Shown here: piece after piece, positions 1-10,294 of the stretch
Numbering within the stretch: the first letter of the stretch is position 1
How the letters are laid out: each line of letters starts with the position of its first letter
Origin: Naegleria lovaniensis
Lineage: Eukaryota; Heterolobosea; Eutetramitea; Acrasida; Naegleriidae
DNA: 64,000 bases
NCBI RefSeq assembly: GCF_003324165.1
Contig: NW_025407852.1
Coordinates: 439,747 to 503,746, forward strand
Direction of reading: 5' to 3'
Program-made: the position numbers and the translations under genes
The notes under the pieces: generated by a model
Told to the model about the DNA's origin: nothing
Databases searched by the model: none
The model's input: only the letters and a program-made list of their open reading frames with translations

Positions 1-1
1 T

Positions 2-193
2 GAATTGCAAAATGTGAAATTACTTGTTTTGGCAAATAAGCAAGATTTGCCTCAAGCTTTGTCTGCCAGTCAAGTTGCAAAGGAATTAAACTTGAACAGT
101 GTGAAACAAGAGTGGTTCATACAACCTTGCTCGGCTCGAACTGGAAAAGGATTGTATGAAGGTTTTGACTGGTTGTCTGGTAAATTGAAATAA
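2..193 (+). CDS. Arf/Arl-family small GTPase, C-terminal part
   Basis: This is the 3' end of a gene that begins left of the window. The frame is open from base 2 and ends at a TAA. It holds the G4 guanine-specificity motif NKQDLP and then the G5 region, reading CSARTGKG, GLYEGFDWL and a short lysine end. That is the usual C-terminal half of Arf/Arl/Sar GTPases, which recruit vesicle coats and effectors to membranes. The P-loop and switch regions lie outside the window, so Arf cannot be separated from Arl by sequence alone. The family call is strong. Confidence 0.85.
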   Translation, partial: ELQNVKLLVLANKQDLPQALSASQVAKELNLNSVKQEWFIQPCSARTGKGLYEGFDWLSGKLK

Positions 194-453
194 TACATTT
201 TCACTCCTGAACATGGACTCCAAATTTTGTAAATACCTCCAGCTAAGGCGATGCTACTTTCAAGTGGTATCAACTCTCACCAGAAAGATGACAATTGTTA
301 AAGCATATCAACTGAATTTCATTAAACTGCAATTCAATCCATTACAAATGATTTAAGAGCTTTTGTAACGGCTTCCAAACAGTTTATGAAGCTTGCAACG
401 TCAGCGTCTTTGTTCGATTTGTTGATTTAAATAATGCGTTACGAACATGTTGT

Positions 454-3423
454 TTATTTCAATATTTCACTTGGTAAAGCGTCACCCACTCTCACTCGGA
501 ATTGTTCAGAAGGAGAGTGTTTCACACGGTTATGTACATCGCCGTAGGAGCTGTCGCTGACACTGAACGTACTGGAAGCAGGTTGTTTGAACTCAACAAT
601 AAAGTGGAAATCTTTCACCTTGATGTGAATAAATTCGATACATCCCTTAGAGACAAAGTCTGTGACCTCTATCGTATTTGTTGATGTCTTGGCGTCAATG
701 TATAAGAACGCTTTTGGAGGTGATCCAGAATTAAAATGTAGGAAATGCATGATTCTGTCAATGACCTTAAAGTTATTCTCATTCAGCAATGAGGGTAAAT
801 CTGGTTTCAGCAACAAGTATTTGAGAGCAGTAAATATGATAAATATATATAGAGATCCTGCTGCCACCATCTTTCCATCAATATTTTCGTTATTATCGTA
901 AAAGGGTTTCCATAATTTAACAGCAAACAATTCTTCAACTTCTTGGAATTTGTTTTCATACCACTCTCCACAACAAAAAGGAAGAGGTTTTACGAACAAT
1001 GGATTCTGTGTTACCATATCTGAGGTCAATAGGCTTTGTGGGAATGCAGAAACAGAGGCCATGTGTTGTGACTGAGCAGACGTGATGAGGCAATAATTTA
1101 CATATTCTGGAGCGTTGTGGAGTAAATAGTGGTATGCCTTCAATTTGTAGTCTCGTGAGACCTTTAAGGCTGGATTAGACTCTTCCTTCTTTTTGGCGGT
1201 TATTGCGTCAGTCAGAACACCAGCCAAACGGAAGTGCTTACACATATCACTGAAACAAAGATAATTAAGTTGAATATTCAGAGATGCGTCTTTCAGAGGA
1301 GACTTCTCAAAAATAGATGTAACAATTTCTCGTAATTCATTCAATTCTTGACTCGAGAGTGTGTCTAATTGGGAGGTCAAATCATAGGCCAATTGTGCTC
1401 TTCTAGAATATGACTTTTCAAAGAATGGAAGGTCGTCCTTGTCCTTGCTGGTTGCTTCCTTCAATAAAATGTTGTTCGACTCTCTAAATGCCTCAAACTT
1501 TTTGTTCATTCTCATGTAACACAGTACAATGTTAGACATGACACGAACGACATTGGGGAAATGAGACAATGAAATATTATAATGCTCCAAAGCCTGCTCG
1601 AATTTCTTTTCTTTAAAAAGGTCATTACCATGATCGACATGCATATTATTAAAGTCAAATTCAACAAACTCATCTCCATTAATGAATAATTTCAACGGTT
1701 TAGAAACGGTAATATTCTGAAACACATTGAACACATTCGCTGAGAGAGGTACAATCTTTTGTCTCTCTCCCAAAGTTCGCTTAAAGCACACAGACCGAAT
1801 CGGAATGTTTGTATGCTCGGAAAGTAACGTGATAAACTTTTTAAGATCACTCTTGGCAGTGATGATGAATTGATTGCACGTTGTTGTTGATGATGATGTT
1901 TCAATAACTGGTTCTGCCGATGATGCTGAAGGTGCAGATGGTGCTTTACACGAGTATGGACTTGTCCTGTCCAAATATAAATTAATCAACAAGCAAGAAC
2001 CATTTTCTGAAAACGATTTGGTATGAATACAAACCAAATGTCGGTATTTGACTACATCCGATATCAGAATGGTCTTCTTCTCTTTGATTTGTGGGTGGTT
2101 ATTCAAACCATTTTCATGATGATCAAGAGGATTACCATTATTATTGGGAGCCAAATCGCCAACACCACCATTTTCTGGATCATCCATACCATTACTACCA
2201 CTACCTCTATTGCTACTTCCTACTTGTTGTACTCTCTTTTGCCCATTCATATTATCACCATTGGTGGAGGGCACCGGAGAGGACGTGGATGGAGTACTAC
2301 TCTCAACGTTTGAATTTTGCAAGACTGGCATTCTGTAATTTGGTAACAGACGATTCCAATTGTTTGTCTTCCGACGAGTCGTATGATGATGATCAGAAAC
2401 GTTTGGTTCGACGTCTTCTCGCTGCAACGAAGAGTATTTTTTTAAATGGTAAGGCACCAAATCGGATTCATCTGCAAAAGAGGAAGAAGAAGCACCATAC
2501 AACCTCTCCTCATTGTCATGGTCATGCGTGAAAGAATTGTAAAGGCTGCTGTTGTGATTGGTGGTACTGTTAACAAGGGCTCGTCGTTTTCGTTGATGAG
2601 AGGAAGGAATTTGAGTGTGGTTGTCCCAATCTGTCATGTGATGGTGTGTTTTGCGAGACCAACCATTCTGTTCATAGTTTTCATGAATGAAAGAATCTTC
2701 GAATTCTTCTTCTTGTTGATGAGTTTCGTCGAAGGAATATAAGCGTGTCGAGTAAGAGGAATTGGAGGTGGTGTAATAGGGATCGTCATATCGGCGAGCA
2801 ATGATTTGTTCATATTCGTCATCGTCATTTGAAGTATTATTGCTTGCCATGACTGGAAGAGTGGTCTCTCTGTTAAATGGAAGAGAAGGAAGAGTAAAAG
2901 TGCAAGTAGCAGCATTATAAAGATATCGTTCTTCAGGTTGATTAGTGTCATTATAGGGCTCACCGTTTTCAGCATTTAGTATTGAGGAAGAAATATTTTC
3001 AGGTTCAGTCATGGAATTTCTTCCAGACAAAGCATCAAATGGATCATCCTCTGTTGCCACGAATGGAGGAATAAAGTTAGGACTGTGTTCACGATTGACA
3101 TTGGTTCCATTCATGTCGTTTGACGGTTGAGGTAAAGCATCAATTTCATGATTCGATTTAACTTTCTTAAGTGGAGATTCTGCAATCGATAAATTGTTAT
3201 TTTCTAATGTTGTTGATGTCATGTTATTTTGGGCAGTTGAATGAGTCCGTGTAGAATCATCTTCAAGGTTATTACTACTACAAGCCAATTTTTCAATACT
3301 AGATTTATCTGTGCATGTTGTGTTATTATCTTTCAAAATTGTATTTGTATGAAAATAATCATTCTCCGATCCACGTGAAATGTTTTCTTCGTCATCGCTA
3401 CAAGCACGTGTACGTTTTGACAT
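454..3423 (-). CDS. Large low-complexity protein with a TPR-like region
   Basis: The single-exon frame encodes 989 residues from the ATG at 3423 (MSKRTRACSDDEE). The first ~450 residues are rich in Asn, Ser, His and acidic residues and look disordered. The second half is folded. It has a beta-rich stretch around residues 450-620, then a helix pair beginning HGNDLFKEKKFEQALEHYN, which reads as a tetratricopeptide repeat. More helical repeats and one hydrophobic segment (GSLYIFIIFTALKYLLL) follow. TPR regions usually hold protein partners. I do not recognise the family and assign no function. It is divergently arranged with the secreted protein at 4159. Confidence 0.75.
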   Translation of the reverse strand: MSKRTRACSDDEENISRGSENDYFHTNTILKDNNTTCTDKSSIEKLACSSNNLEDDSTRTHSTAQNNMTSTTLENNNLSIAESPLKKVKSNHEIDALPQPSNDMNGTNVNREHSPNFIPPFVATEDDPFDALSGRNSMTEPENISSSILNAENGEPYNDTNQPEERYLYNAATCTFTLPSLPFNRETTLPVMASNNTSNDDDEYEQIIARRYDDPYYTTSNSSYSTRLYSFDETHQQEEEFEDSFIHENYEQNGWSRKTHHHMTDWDNHTQIPSSHQRKRRALVNSTTNHNSSLYNSFTHDHDNEERLYGASSSSFADESDLVPYHLKKYSSLQREDVEPNVSDHHHTTRRKTNNWNRLLPNYRMPVLQNSNVESSTPSTSSPVPSTNGDNMNGQKRVQQVGSSNRGSGSNGMDDPENGGVGDLAPNNNGNPLDHHENGLNNHPQIKEKKTILISDVVKYRHLVCIHTKSFSENGSCLLINLYLDRTSPYSCKAPSAPSASSAEPVIETSSSTTTCNQFIITAKSDLKKFITLLSEHTNIPIRSVCFKRTLGERQKIVPLSANVFNVFQNITVSKPLKLFINGDEFVEFDFNNMHVDHGNDLFKEKKFEQALEHYNISLSHFPNVVRVMSNIVLCYMRMNKKFEAFRESNNILLKEATSKDKDDLPFFEKSYSRRAQLAYDLTSQLDTLSSQELNELREIVTSIFEKSPLKDASLNIQLNYLCFSDMCKHFRLAGVLTDAITAKKKEESNPALKVSRDYKLKAYHYLLHNAPEYVNYCLITSAQSQHMASVSAFPQSLLTSDMVTQNPLFVKPLPFCCGEWYENKFQEVEELFAVKLWKPFYDNNENIDGKMVAAGSLYIFIIFTALKYLLLKPDLPSLLNENNFKVIDRIMHFLHFNSGSPPKAFLYIDAKTSTNTIEVTDFVSKGCIEFIHIKVKDFHFIVEFKQPASSTFSVSDSSYGDVHNRVKHSPSEQFRVRVGDALPSEILK

Positions 3424-4158
3424 TCTCAAACACTATTACTCCCGATAGATACACTCTTTAATACAATCGGAAACGATGTATCTTCTCCTCCGAATGTAAA
3501 TATCCAAATTGATGTTGTCCAATAAAATCCTCCAATAATGATCAATATTTGATGAAAAATCCAAGCAACTGCAAGCAGAGGCTTGAATCCATGAAACTAT
3601 TTTGGAAATGAGTTTTGAAAATGCGGTTGATTAATCGACTATTTTTTTAAAAAATAAAATATCACACTATTTCTCTTTATTAGAAGAATAACGTATTTCC
3701 ACTTCTGCAACGCTTTGTTTTGACGAATTGGTTTTTGCAAACATGTTTTTCATCGATAAAATTCCTTTCTTCAAACCTGTGTTCATAAACATCAATATCG
3801 AGGAAGCGTTCTCTCTTGTAAACGCTATAAGGCTGCAAACTAGAAACCGTTTACAACCGCGCAGACACTTTCGAATTATTTAAGAACGGCAGATGTTTCC
3901 ATTGCAAATCAGGAAAACGGAAATTTAGTACCGCAACGTTCGCTTCCAACCTTGGAAAAAGTTCTAACCCAAAATAAAGGTAAATTTTTGAGCGCGAAAC
4001 CACAAATTTTACGCATTTGGTATCCTTTCCAATTTCTGAACGGAGCAGATTTTGTAACAGTTGTTAAAAGTCCTGTATCCAATAAATAACGACCTATGTC
4101 CAATGAATCTATTAAAAGCGTTGTGTAGTCCAACCAGTGCAAACTAAAAAATAACACA
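3424..4158. other. Intergenic region between two divergent genes
   Basis: About 735 bases of AT-rich sequence separate the start codons of the TPR protein (minus strand) and the secreted propeller protein (plus strand). It probably carries both promoters. I see no conserved ORF, RNA gene, repeat or recognisable control motif in it. Confidence 0.5.
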
Positions 4159-5666
4159 ATGTACATGACAAAGACAACTGTTGCTTTGGTAGTGGTCATT
4201 TTCGTTGCATGGTCAACTACAGTTCAAACCTTGTCCATTTCTCTCAATCCTTCTGTTGGCAAGAAGGGTCAGAGCATGCCAAATGTCAAATCAGACTCTG
4301 CATGGACTCAAACACTTCATGACGAATTTCTATCAAATAGAGCTCCATTTAACACAGCCCATCCAGACTGGTCTGTCTCCTCCAACATGCTTCTCATCAA
4401 CAACTGGACTCTCTTCACTGAGCAAGGTGTGGTCGACTCTTCCAAAGGCTTCATGTCTTTCCTTCTCACATCTGCCACTAATCAATTCATTTTGTGTCAA
4501 GTAGATCTAATTTCTGGAAAAATATCCTTCGTTCCCTTGCATGCATTGAACAACCTACCATCGAACTTGTCATTTCCCAATTATTGCAAAACTTGTTCCA
4601 TGGTCAGCAACAGCAAGGGAGATTTATTCGTTTTTGCAACCAATGACACCAATATTCAAGGTTCTTTCAATTCCAACCATCTTCTCTCATTCAATCTCAT
4701 GCATCCACGATTTCAAGTTATCATCTCTCTTCACACTTTTATCGAATGGCAGGTCTAGCATTGGACGAAGTCAATAACCAAGTGGTGATTTCTTCTTCGA
4801 ATTATATTCAAGCGATGGATATTCCAACCATGAAAATCAAATGGAGTGCAACCTTGAGAGAAGCAAGTTCGTATCCTTCTCCTGTGTCTGGAAATTTGTT
4901 GACCGTTCAGGATGGATTTGGACAAACCTTGTTATATGTGGGCACTGGTCTTTCGATTTACAAAATTGCTTCGAGTGATGGAAGTTTGTTGTCCATTGTG
5001 CATTTGAATAGTCCTCCAGACCATTCAGGAGAAGCTGGAATTGGTGGAATGTCACTCGTCAAAGATGATATTTTGGCCATTGTAATGAACGGAGGCAGTA
5101 GTTATTCCTCTTACATGTATTTTGTCGATGTCAGTAATGGTTATTATCAATTCAGCCCTGTTTCCTCTCCCTCACAGAATTTCAATCTCTACGATTGTTC
5201 TGCTCCAACTCCTATGCAAGTCATGGAATTCTCAATTTTACAATTATACGGTCATGCTTCGTTTGTGTGTAAAAACTCCTTTCTTCCAACGTATGACAGC
5301 TTAATGTTGATTGGAATGAAATCTGTGTTGAGTTATAAGGACAATTCTGAAATGGGACCGATTTTGACATTGCCACAACCTGATTTTTCAGAATTGTTGA
5401 CTCATCGTTTGGTGGTAGATCATGTCTGGATTGGAGCTGTCAATGATCAGAGATCTCAAGTGGCAGTTCTTAATTTGGAAAGTAAGGTTATGAATATTTT
5501 GAATGTTGAAAAGAAAGGTTCAGTAGATGAAGTACTCTCGCTTTCCAACGTTCCTTGGTTGTTGACAGAAAATCAATGCAAATTATTCACTGCATCCAAC
5601 TCCAAGTTATACGCATGCTGTTTTAACAATTCCTTAAAATGTCAATCTTTTTCGTATAACCATTAA
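4159..5666 (+). CDS. Secreted PQQ-like beta-propeller protein, reading frame broken once
   Basis: The gene is in two frames. The first starts at ATG 4159 with a signal peptide (positive start, VALVVVIFVAW core) and runs to about 4745. The second covers about 4746-5666. The second part has repeated strands such as YVGTGLSIYKIASSDGSLL, typical of eight-bladed PQQ-type propellers, so a secreted or endolysosomal protein is likely. Two explanations fit. One base may be missing near 4710-4745. Alternatively, a 92-nt intron (4661-4752, GT-AG) joins the frames exactly, but its donor GTTCTT is unlike the GTAAGT used elsewhere here. The frame-1 residues before the break (HLLSFNLMHPRFQ) look like a propeller strand, which favours a lost base. 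The specific function is unknown. Confidence 0.65.
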
Positions 5667-5704
5667 AAGTCATCACAACTTGTTCAACAATTCTGTACTT
5701 CTCT

Positions 5705-7786
5705 TTATTCATCATTGGGTGATGGAGCAGAAGCAGGAAAAACATTCTTTGGTCTCTTAAACTTTTTAAAGAATCCCAAAAATGATTTTTTCGATCCCAT
5801 TCGATTCTCAGGTGAAAAATTATGTTGCTGTGACGAAGATCCATAATTCATGACACCACCACTCGTACTCACCGATGGCACTGAATCACCGAACGAACCA
5901 CTTCCTGACATTTGAGAGTTCGACGACGAATAGATGGATGAACCACCACCCATCACAGAATCATCATTCTCTTCTTGATCAATTCCAGTTTGATAACAAA
6001 TCGATGAATCTATTTCTTTCCACTTTTTAAAAGTTTCTCGTAATTTTTCGGAGAGCACTGAGAGAGCCCAATCGGTTTTTTCATTGTGGGATTTTCTTGC
6101 GAGATGGACCATGTCGGTAATGGTGAGGTGATCGTGATTTCGAACATTGAGAGCAAAGTTGGAAATGGGTGGATGTGAAATTAAGGGAGAATCAAATAAG
6201 GAAGGTTTGAAAGTGTTTTCCATCCATGAGAGGATCCAACGTAAACCATCGAATAACCACATGAAATCATCCAAGGTTGAGGATGTATTGTTGATAACTG
6301 CCAAAGTCATGGAATGTAAAATAGTGTTTCCTTGCTTGTCCATGTCAAATGTCATTGCTTCTAACAAAGTCATGGAGGATTGGTTAGGTCGAGGTGACCT
6401 ACCCTTAAAAGTTGTCCCGAGTTTTGGAGAAAGAGATTGTAAACTAGAGCTCGAGTTGGTATTTACAGATAAGGAGCTGTCAGAAAATTCAGAAGGAGAC
6501 ATGTGTGAAATAGGAGTCGAAGAATTGGAAGGCGCTTGTTGATTGGAAACAACCAAATAATGACAAATCGCTTTCATACATTCCAAATCATTCAACACTA
6601 TGGATTCATGTAATAAATTTCTACCAAACGAATTCTTAGTGAGCAGCGCCTTGTGAAAATTGTCATTTCCAAAAATGGATGGACCAGAAGTTAGAACTTG
6701 TTTTAAGAATTCTGCATGCATGGAAAGATTGGAATTCACTCGTCCTGAACTATTGTGTTGATTGCTTCTGAAATCTCTTAAACATGCAAATAATGCATTT
6801 TCATCTCGTTGATTTCTCTTTAAAATTGTTTTCTGACATTGTGTACCAATATATCGAACGAGTTTTAAGTCTCGTTCTCTCATGGCAAAGTGGAGGAGTG
6901 ATTCAGAGACACCAATACCTAATCCTACTGTTACACTGAGTTTGGCTCCAAACAAGATCAATAAATCACTCAGTACATAATCTTTTCGTCTCAACGCAAT
7001 GACAATTGGCAGATTTCCATGAGAATCCAAATGATAATTCAATTGCTTTTCTTTCACTGCTTGTTGGCTCAATAAAAAGACAACACACTCGTGATCGGCG
7101 TTGGCCACATCAGCATTGTACATTCCTGGCGAATAATTGGATTGAGCTGGATCCATGAATGATGGCTCGACGGATGGGCTGACATTTGAAAGCTCACTCG
7201 TCTTGGAGGCCAAGCATGCGTAAAACAAGGGCGTTGAATTATTCGAGTCATGGAGAGACCATAAATGTTCTTGTCTGTGAAGACATTCCTTTGAATGATG
7301 ATGATGATGGTTGGCAGCATCAAACGATTCCTGTGAACTGTTTTGAAAAGATGATAATAGAGAATTTGAAGTGTTTGGACTAGAACACGTTTGATCGCAA
7401 CAACATGATTGCAACAAATTGAGAATATCCACCTTGTTGTATCGAGCTGCCAAGTGCACCAGTGAGCAGTTATGACATTGAGGAAAGGTTAAATGATTAG
7501 TGACATATTCAACAACTTGAGGGCCAGTGAGCCACTTGGACGATTCTGAAGACAACGATTCATGAGGTTGTTGTTGCTGTTCACTACTCAAGGATGATGA
7601 AGAAGCCGATGAAAAGTACTTTTTCTTCAACACTCGACTCAATTGATTCAACGAAGCTTGAAGAATTAAATCTAAATTTTCAGAGGATTGTGATTTTCGT
7701 TTGTTATTGGCATTGTCGAGTGATGAGTGGTTGAAATGGTCAAATAAGAGAGATTTGTCGTAGAGCTTTTTTGGTTGCAAGTGCAT
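5705..7786 (-). CDS. Ankyrin-repeat protein, paralogue of the gene at 27631-29022
   Basis: The single-exon frame encodes 693 residues from ATG 7786 (MHLQPKKL). It has ankyrin units such as SLVHLAARYNKVDILNLL, STPLFYACL, GNLPIVIALRRKDY and ESLLHFAMRERDLKLVRYI. Long Ser/Asn/His-rich insertions separate them, and a Ser-rich, lysine-ending tail follows. Ankyrin repeats mediate protein contacts. There is no enzymatic domain or membrane segment. The same unusual repeat series recurs in the shorter protein at 27.6-29.0 kb, so the two arose by duplication and this copy carries the larger insertions. It converges on the propeller gene with only 38 bases between stop codons. The function is unknown. 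Confidence 0.75.
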   Translation of the reverse strand: MHLQPKKLYDKSLLFDHFNHSSLDNANNKRKSQSSENLDLILQASLNQLSRVLKKKYFSSASSSSLSSEQQQQPHESLSSESSKWLTGPQVVEYVTNHLTFPQCHNCSLVHLAARYNKVDILNLLQSCCCDQTCSSPNTSNSLLSSFQNSSQESFDAANHHHHHSKECLHRQEHLWSLHDSNNSTPLFYACLASKTSELSNVSPSVEPSFMDPAQSNYSPGMYNADVANADHECVVFLLSQQAVKEKQLNYHLDSHGNLPIVIALRRKDYVLSDLLILFGAKLSVTVGLGIGVSESLLHFAMRERDLKLVRYIGTQCQKTILKRNQRDENALFACLRDFRSNQHNSSGRVNSNLSMHAEFLKQVLTSGPSIFGNDNFHKALLTKNSFGRNLLHESIVLNDLECMKAICHYLVVSNQQAPSNSSTPISHMSPSEFSDSSLSVNTNSSSSLQSLSPKLGTTFKGRSPRPNQSSMTLLEAMTFDMDKQGNTILHSMTLAVINNTSSTLDDFMWLFDGLRWILSWMENTFKPSLFDSPLISHPPISNFALNVRNHDHLTITDMVHLARKSHNEKTDWALSVLSEKLRETFKKWKEIDSSICYQTGIDQEENDDSVMGGGSSIYSSSNSQMSGSGSFGDSVPSVSTSGGVMNYGSSSQQHNFSPENRMGSKKSFLGFFKKFKRPKNVFPASAPSPNDE

Positions 7787-8643
7787 GGTGTTAAATATAT
7801 TTACAAACAATGTTTAGGTCGTCGTGTGTGGCAGTATTATAATAATTGGACAGAAGGGAATATTATTATTAGAAAGAAGAGTTTCGATCGTTAGAAGAGA
7901 GCTCTCTAGGTTTAGCGTTGTTATTTTCTTTTGTTTGTGGTCCACACTTGATAAGGATGCTTTAATGCTGAAACTATTCATACGCTACTAAAATAGAGGA
8001 TGAAATCGCTGAGCGGATCCAACCTCGGACGAAAAAAGGTTTGGTAGAACCAAGAGTTACTGGTACTGTATCATCTTCAGCAATGAGAGAATATATCTTG
8101 GTTCATGCATGAAATAATGAGCATAGAAGGAAGAAGAGAAACAAAGTGGAAATTGTAGAGCGCTCATTAGAGGACCAATGTTATTTTTACTTTTCGTTCG
8201 TGGACGTATGCATTTATTCAATCAGAATGAAACAGTCTATTTGAAGATTGTTCTTGGATTGGCATTGGTTGGGTATTATAACAATTCAATCATGATTTTC
8301 TCGAGATAACATCAATGTCAAAGATGTATCAATTAAATTGAAAAAGTACAAAAAAAGAACAATGAAATACAACTTGTCATTGTTTTTTTTCGCCAGCTTA
8401 GTTGACACTCATGAAAGTACCTCAAACAGATTTATCAAGCAATGAACGAACATGGAATGTTTTCATTAAAAAAAAAATGATAAAACAAGTGTGAATAACA
8501 ATGCTTGAATAATTATAATTATTATTATTATTATTATAATTATTGATGAAACAGCTCCGAGAGAGTTTCAGTCAGTTATTGGAATGGGATTTATATTTTA
8601 AAGTCTATTCAGAAATATTCCTTTTATATCCATCATCATCATC
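7787..8643. other. Intergenic region, AT-rich
   Basis: About 860 bases separate the divergent ankyrin and esterase-homologue genes. It contains short A/T runs and an ATT-repeat palindrome, listed separately. No conserved coding or RNA gene was seen. Confidence 0.5.
8508..8544. repeat. ATT microsatellite forming an AT-only palindrome
   Basis: An uninterrupted A/T tract of ATT units is flanked by 11-base inverted arms (8508-8518 and 8534-8544). It could extrude as a hairpin. It is most simply a microsatellite in the upstream region of the next gene. Confidence 0.7.
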
Positions 8644-8756
8644 ATGAACCAAAGATCTGCACTTGCCTTCCATAGAGCTTTGCATAAAATTCTACAAAAA
8701 ACAACCACATTCACAATTTTTAAAAAAGAAGAACCATTCATTCAATTCCCGAAATG
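8644..8756 (+). other. Upstream ORF or detached mitochondrial presequence
   Basis: The 36-codon frame begins at an ATG preceded by TCA repeats and ends in a TGA overlapping the start codon of the esterase homologue (ATGA). Its N-terminus is rich in Arg, Lys, Ser and Ala with no acidic residue before FKKEEPF, as in mitochondrial presequences. Adding one base would fuse it to the main protein. Otherwise it is a uORF that could regulate translation. The sequence cannot decide. Confidence 0.4.
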
Positions 8757-10175
8757 ACCACAAGAGAAATTGACTTGATCCGTAAAAACTGGGAACCCGT
8801 GCTTCGAGATCTCTCCAAGGTTCATCATCAATCCCTCTCATTTTATGACAAATTGATCAAAGCCGTCGGTAATGCTCAAATCGTACTCATTGGAGAAGCC
8901 TCTCATGGAACTCACGAGTTTTACAAACACCGAGCAGAGATTACGAAAAGACTCATTGAAGAAAAGGGATTTAATTGTGTGGCTGCAGAGGCTGATTTTC
9001 CAGACTGTTTTCAATTGAATCAATATGTAAGGAATGTTACACAGTGCAGTAGTGTGGACGCTCTTGCTGGATTTAAGCGTTTTCCAACTTGGATGTGGAG
9101 AAATACTCCAACGAAAGAGTTTTTAGAATGGTTGTGTGAATATAATAAGAAATTTAGCAATACAAAGGAAAAAGTTGGATTCTATGGACTAGATTTGTAC
9201 AGTTCTGATCGAAGTATGCATGCAGTATTGGAGTATTTAGAGTCCACTGATCCAGAAGCTGCATCACAAGCTAGAAAGGACTATGAATGTATGAGAAATT
9301 ACATTGAGAATAAGCGTTCCTCTTCCTTTTTTTCTAACCTTAAAAAGGATTGTCAAGAAAAAGTCATGAAGGTTTTGATCGACTTGCAGTCTCGTACGAA
9401 AGACTTTTTTGAAAATGACAAGTCAGTCAGTGAGGAAGATCGCTTATTTTGTGCTGTTCAGAATGCTCTCGTTGTGAAGAATGCTGAAAAGTACTATCGA
9501 GCCATGTTCCTTGATGGTAGTTGGAACATTAGAGATTCTCACTTTTTCGAAACACTTCAAGAAATTCTCAAGTATTATGAGAAGACTTATGAAAGACAGG
9601 CAAAGGTAGTAATTTGGGCCCACAACTCACATGTAGGTGATGCCTCACAAACTGATAAGATTAATCGAGCTGGTAGAGAACTTAACATTGGAAGACTGTG
9701 TCGAGAGAATCTCCCTCTTCATAAGGTGTACATTATCGGATTCAGTACCTATACGGGATCTGTGACAGCAGCAGATAATTGGAATGAAGATCCTCATTAT
9801 AAAAAGGTAAATCCAGGAATGAAAGGATCGATTGAGGAATTATGTTACAAGGCAACCCGAGATCAGGGCGTTGATAACTTTTTGTTGATCTTTAGGGACA
9901 ATAGCGCGACTGCAGCTTCTTCTGCCACTGGAGTGAATGACATTGTGATTGATAATGAATTAGTGGAGGCTTTGGCTAAATCTAGACAAGAGAGAGCAAT
10001 TGGAGTTATATATCGTCCTCATACAGAGAAGGTGTCGCATTATTTTGGAGCCAAGGTCTCAAAACAGTTCGATGCCTTGATTCACTTTAATGTGACACGA
10101 GCAGTGCATCCTTTGGATACTCAACATGAATGGGCAAAGAAAGAATTGGAGGAAACTTATCCTTTTGGTCTCTAA
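8754..10175 (+). CDS. Erythromycin-esterase family hydrolase homologue
   Basis: The 473-residue single-exon protein matches the EreA/EreB-like fold over its length. The family's catalytic residues are visible: GEASHGTHEFYKHR gives E48, H51 and R60, and WAHNSHVGD gives H290 and H293, the same spacing as the EreB glutamate, histidines and arginine. EreB-type enzymes open macrolactone rings, but most family members have unknown substrates, so I do not infer resistance. An upstream frame starting at ATG 8644 encodes 36 basic, acid-poor residues (MNQRSALAFHRALHKILQK). It runs into this ATG one base out of frame. It may be a separate upstream ORF or a mitochondrial presequence detached by a missing base. 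Confidence 0.85.
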   Translation: MTTREIDLIRKNWEPVLRDLSKVHHQSLSFYDKLIKAVGNAQIVLIGEASHGTHEFYKHRAEITKRLIEEKGFNCVAAEADFPDCFQLNQYVRNVTQCSSVDALAGFKRFPTWMWRNTPTKEFLEWLCEYNKKFSNTKEKVGFYGLDLYSSDRSMHAVLEYLESTDPEAASQARKDYECMRNYIENKRSSSFFSNLKKDCQEKVMKVLIDLQSRTKDFFENDKSVSEEDRLFCAVQNALVVKNAEKYYRAMFLDGSWNIRDSHFFETLQEILKYYEKTYERQAKVVIWAHNSHVGDASQTDKINRAGRELNIGRLCRENLPLHKVYIIGFSTYTGSVTAADNWNEDPHYKKVNPGMKGSIEELCYKATRDQGVDNFLLIFRDNSATAASSATGVNDIVIDNELVEALAKSRQERAIGVIYRPHTEKVSHYFGAKVSKQFDALIHFNVTRAVHPLDTQHEWAKKELEETYPFGL

Positions 10176-10294
10176 TCACACACATACCAGAGTTTACAAA
10201 CTGTGCTATCATAAACCTTTCTAGAGACTTTGCTATAATTATAAAGTCAATACTGTATGACCAATTAAGCTGTGTCATTGGTATGAAAAATCTT

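Noticed and set aside
6147-6542. Plus-strand ORF of 131 codons inside the ankyrin gene
   Set aside because: It is the reverse-strand shadow of the ankyrin coding sequence and has no independent motif.
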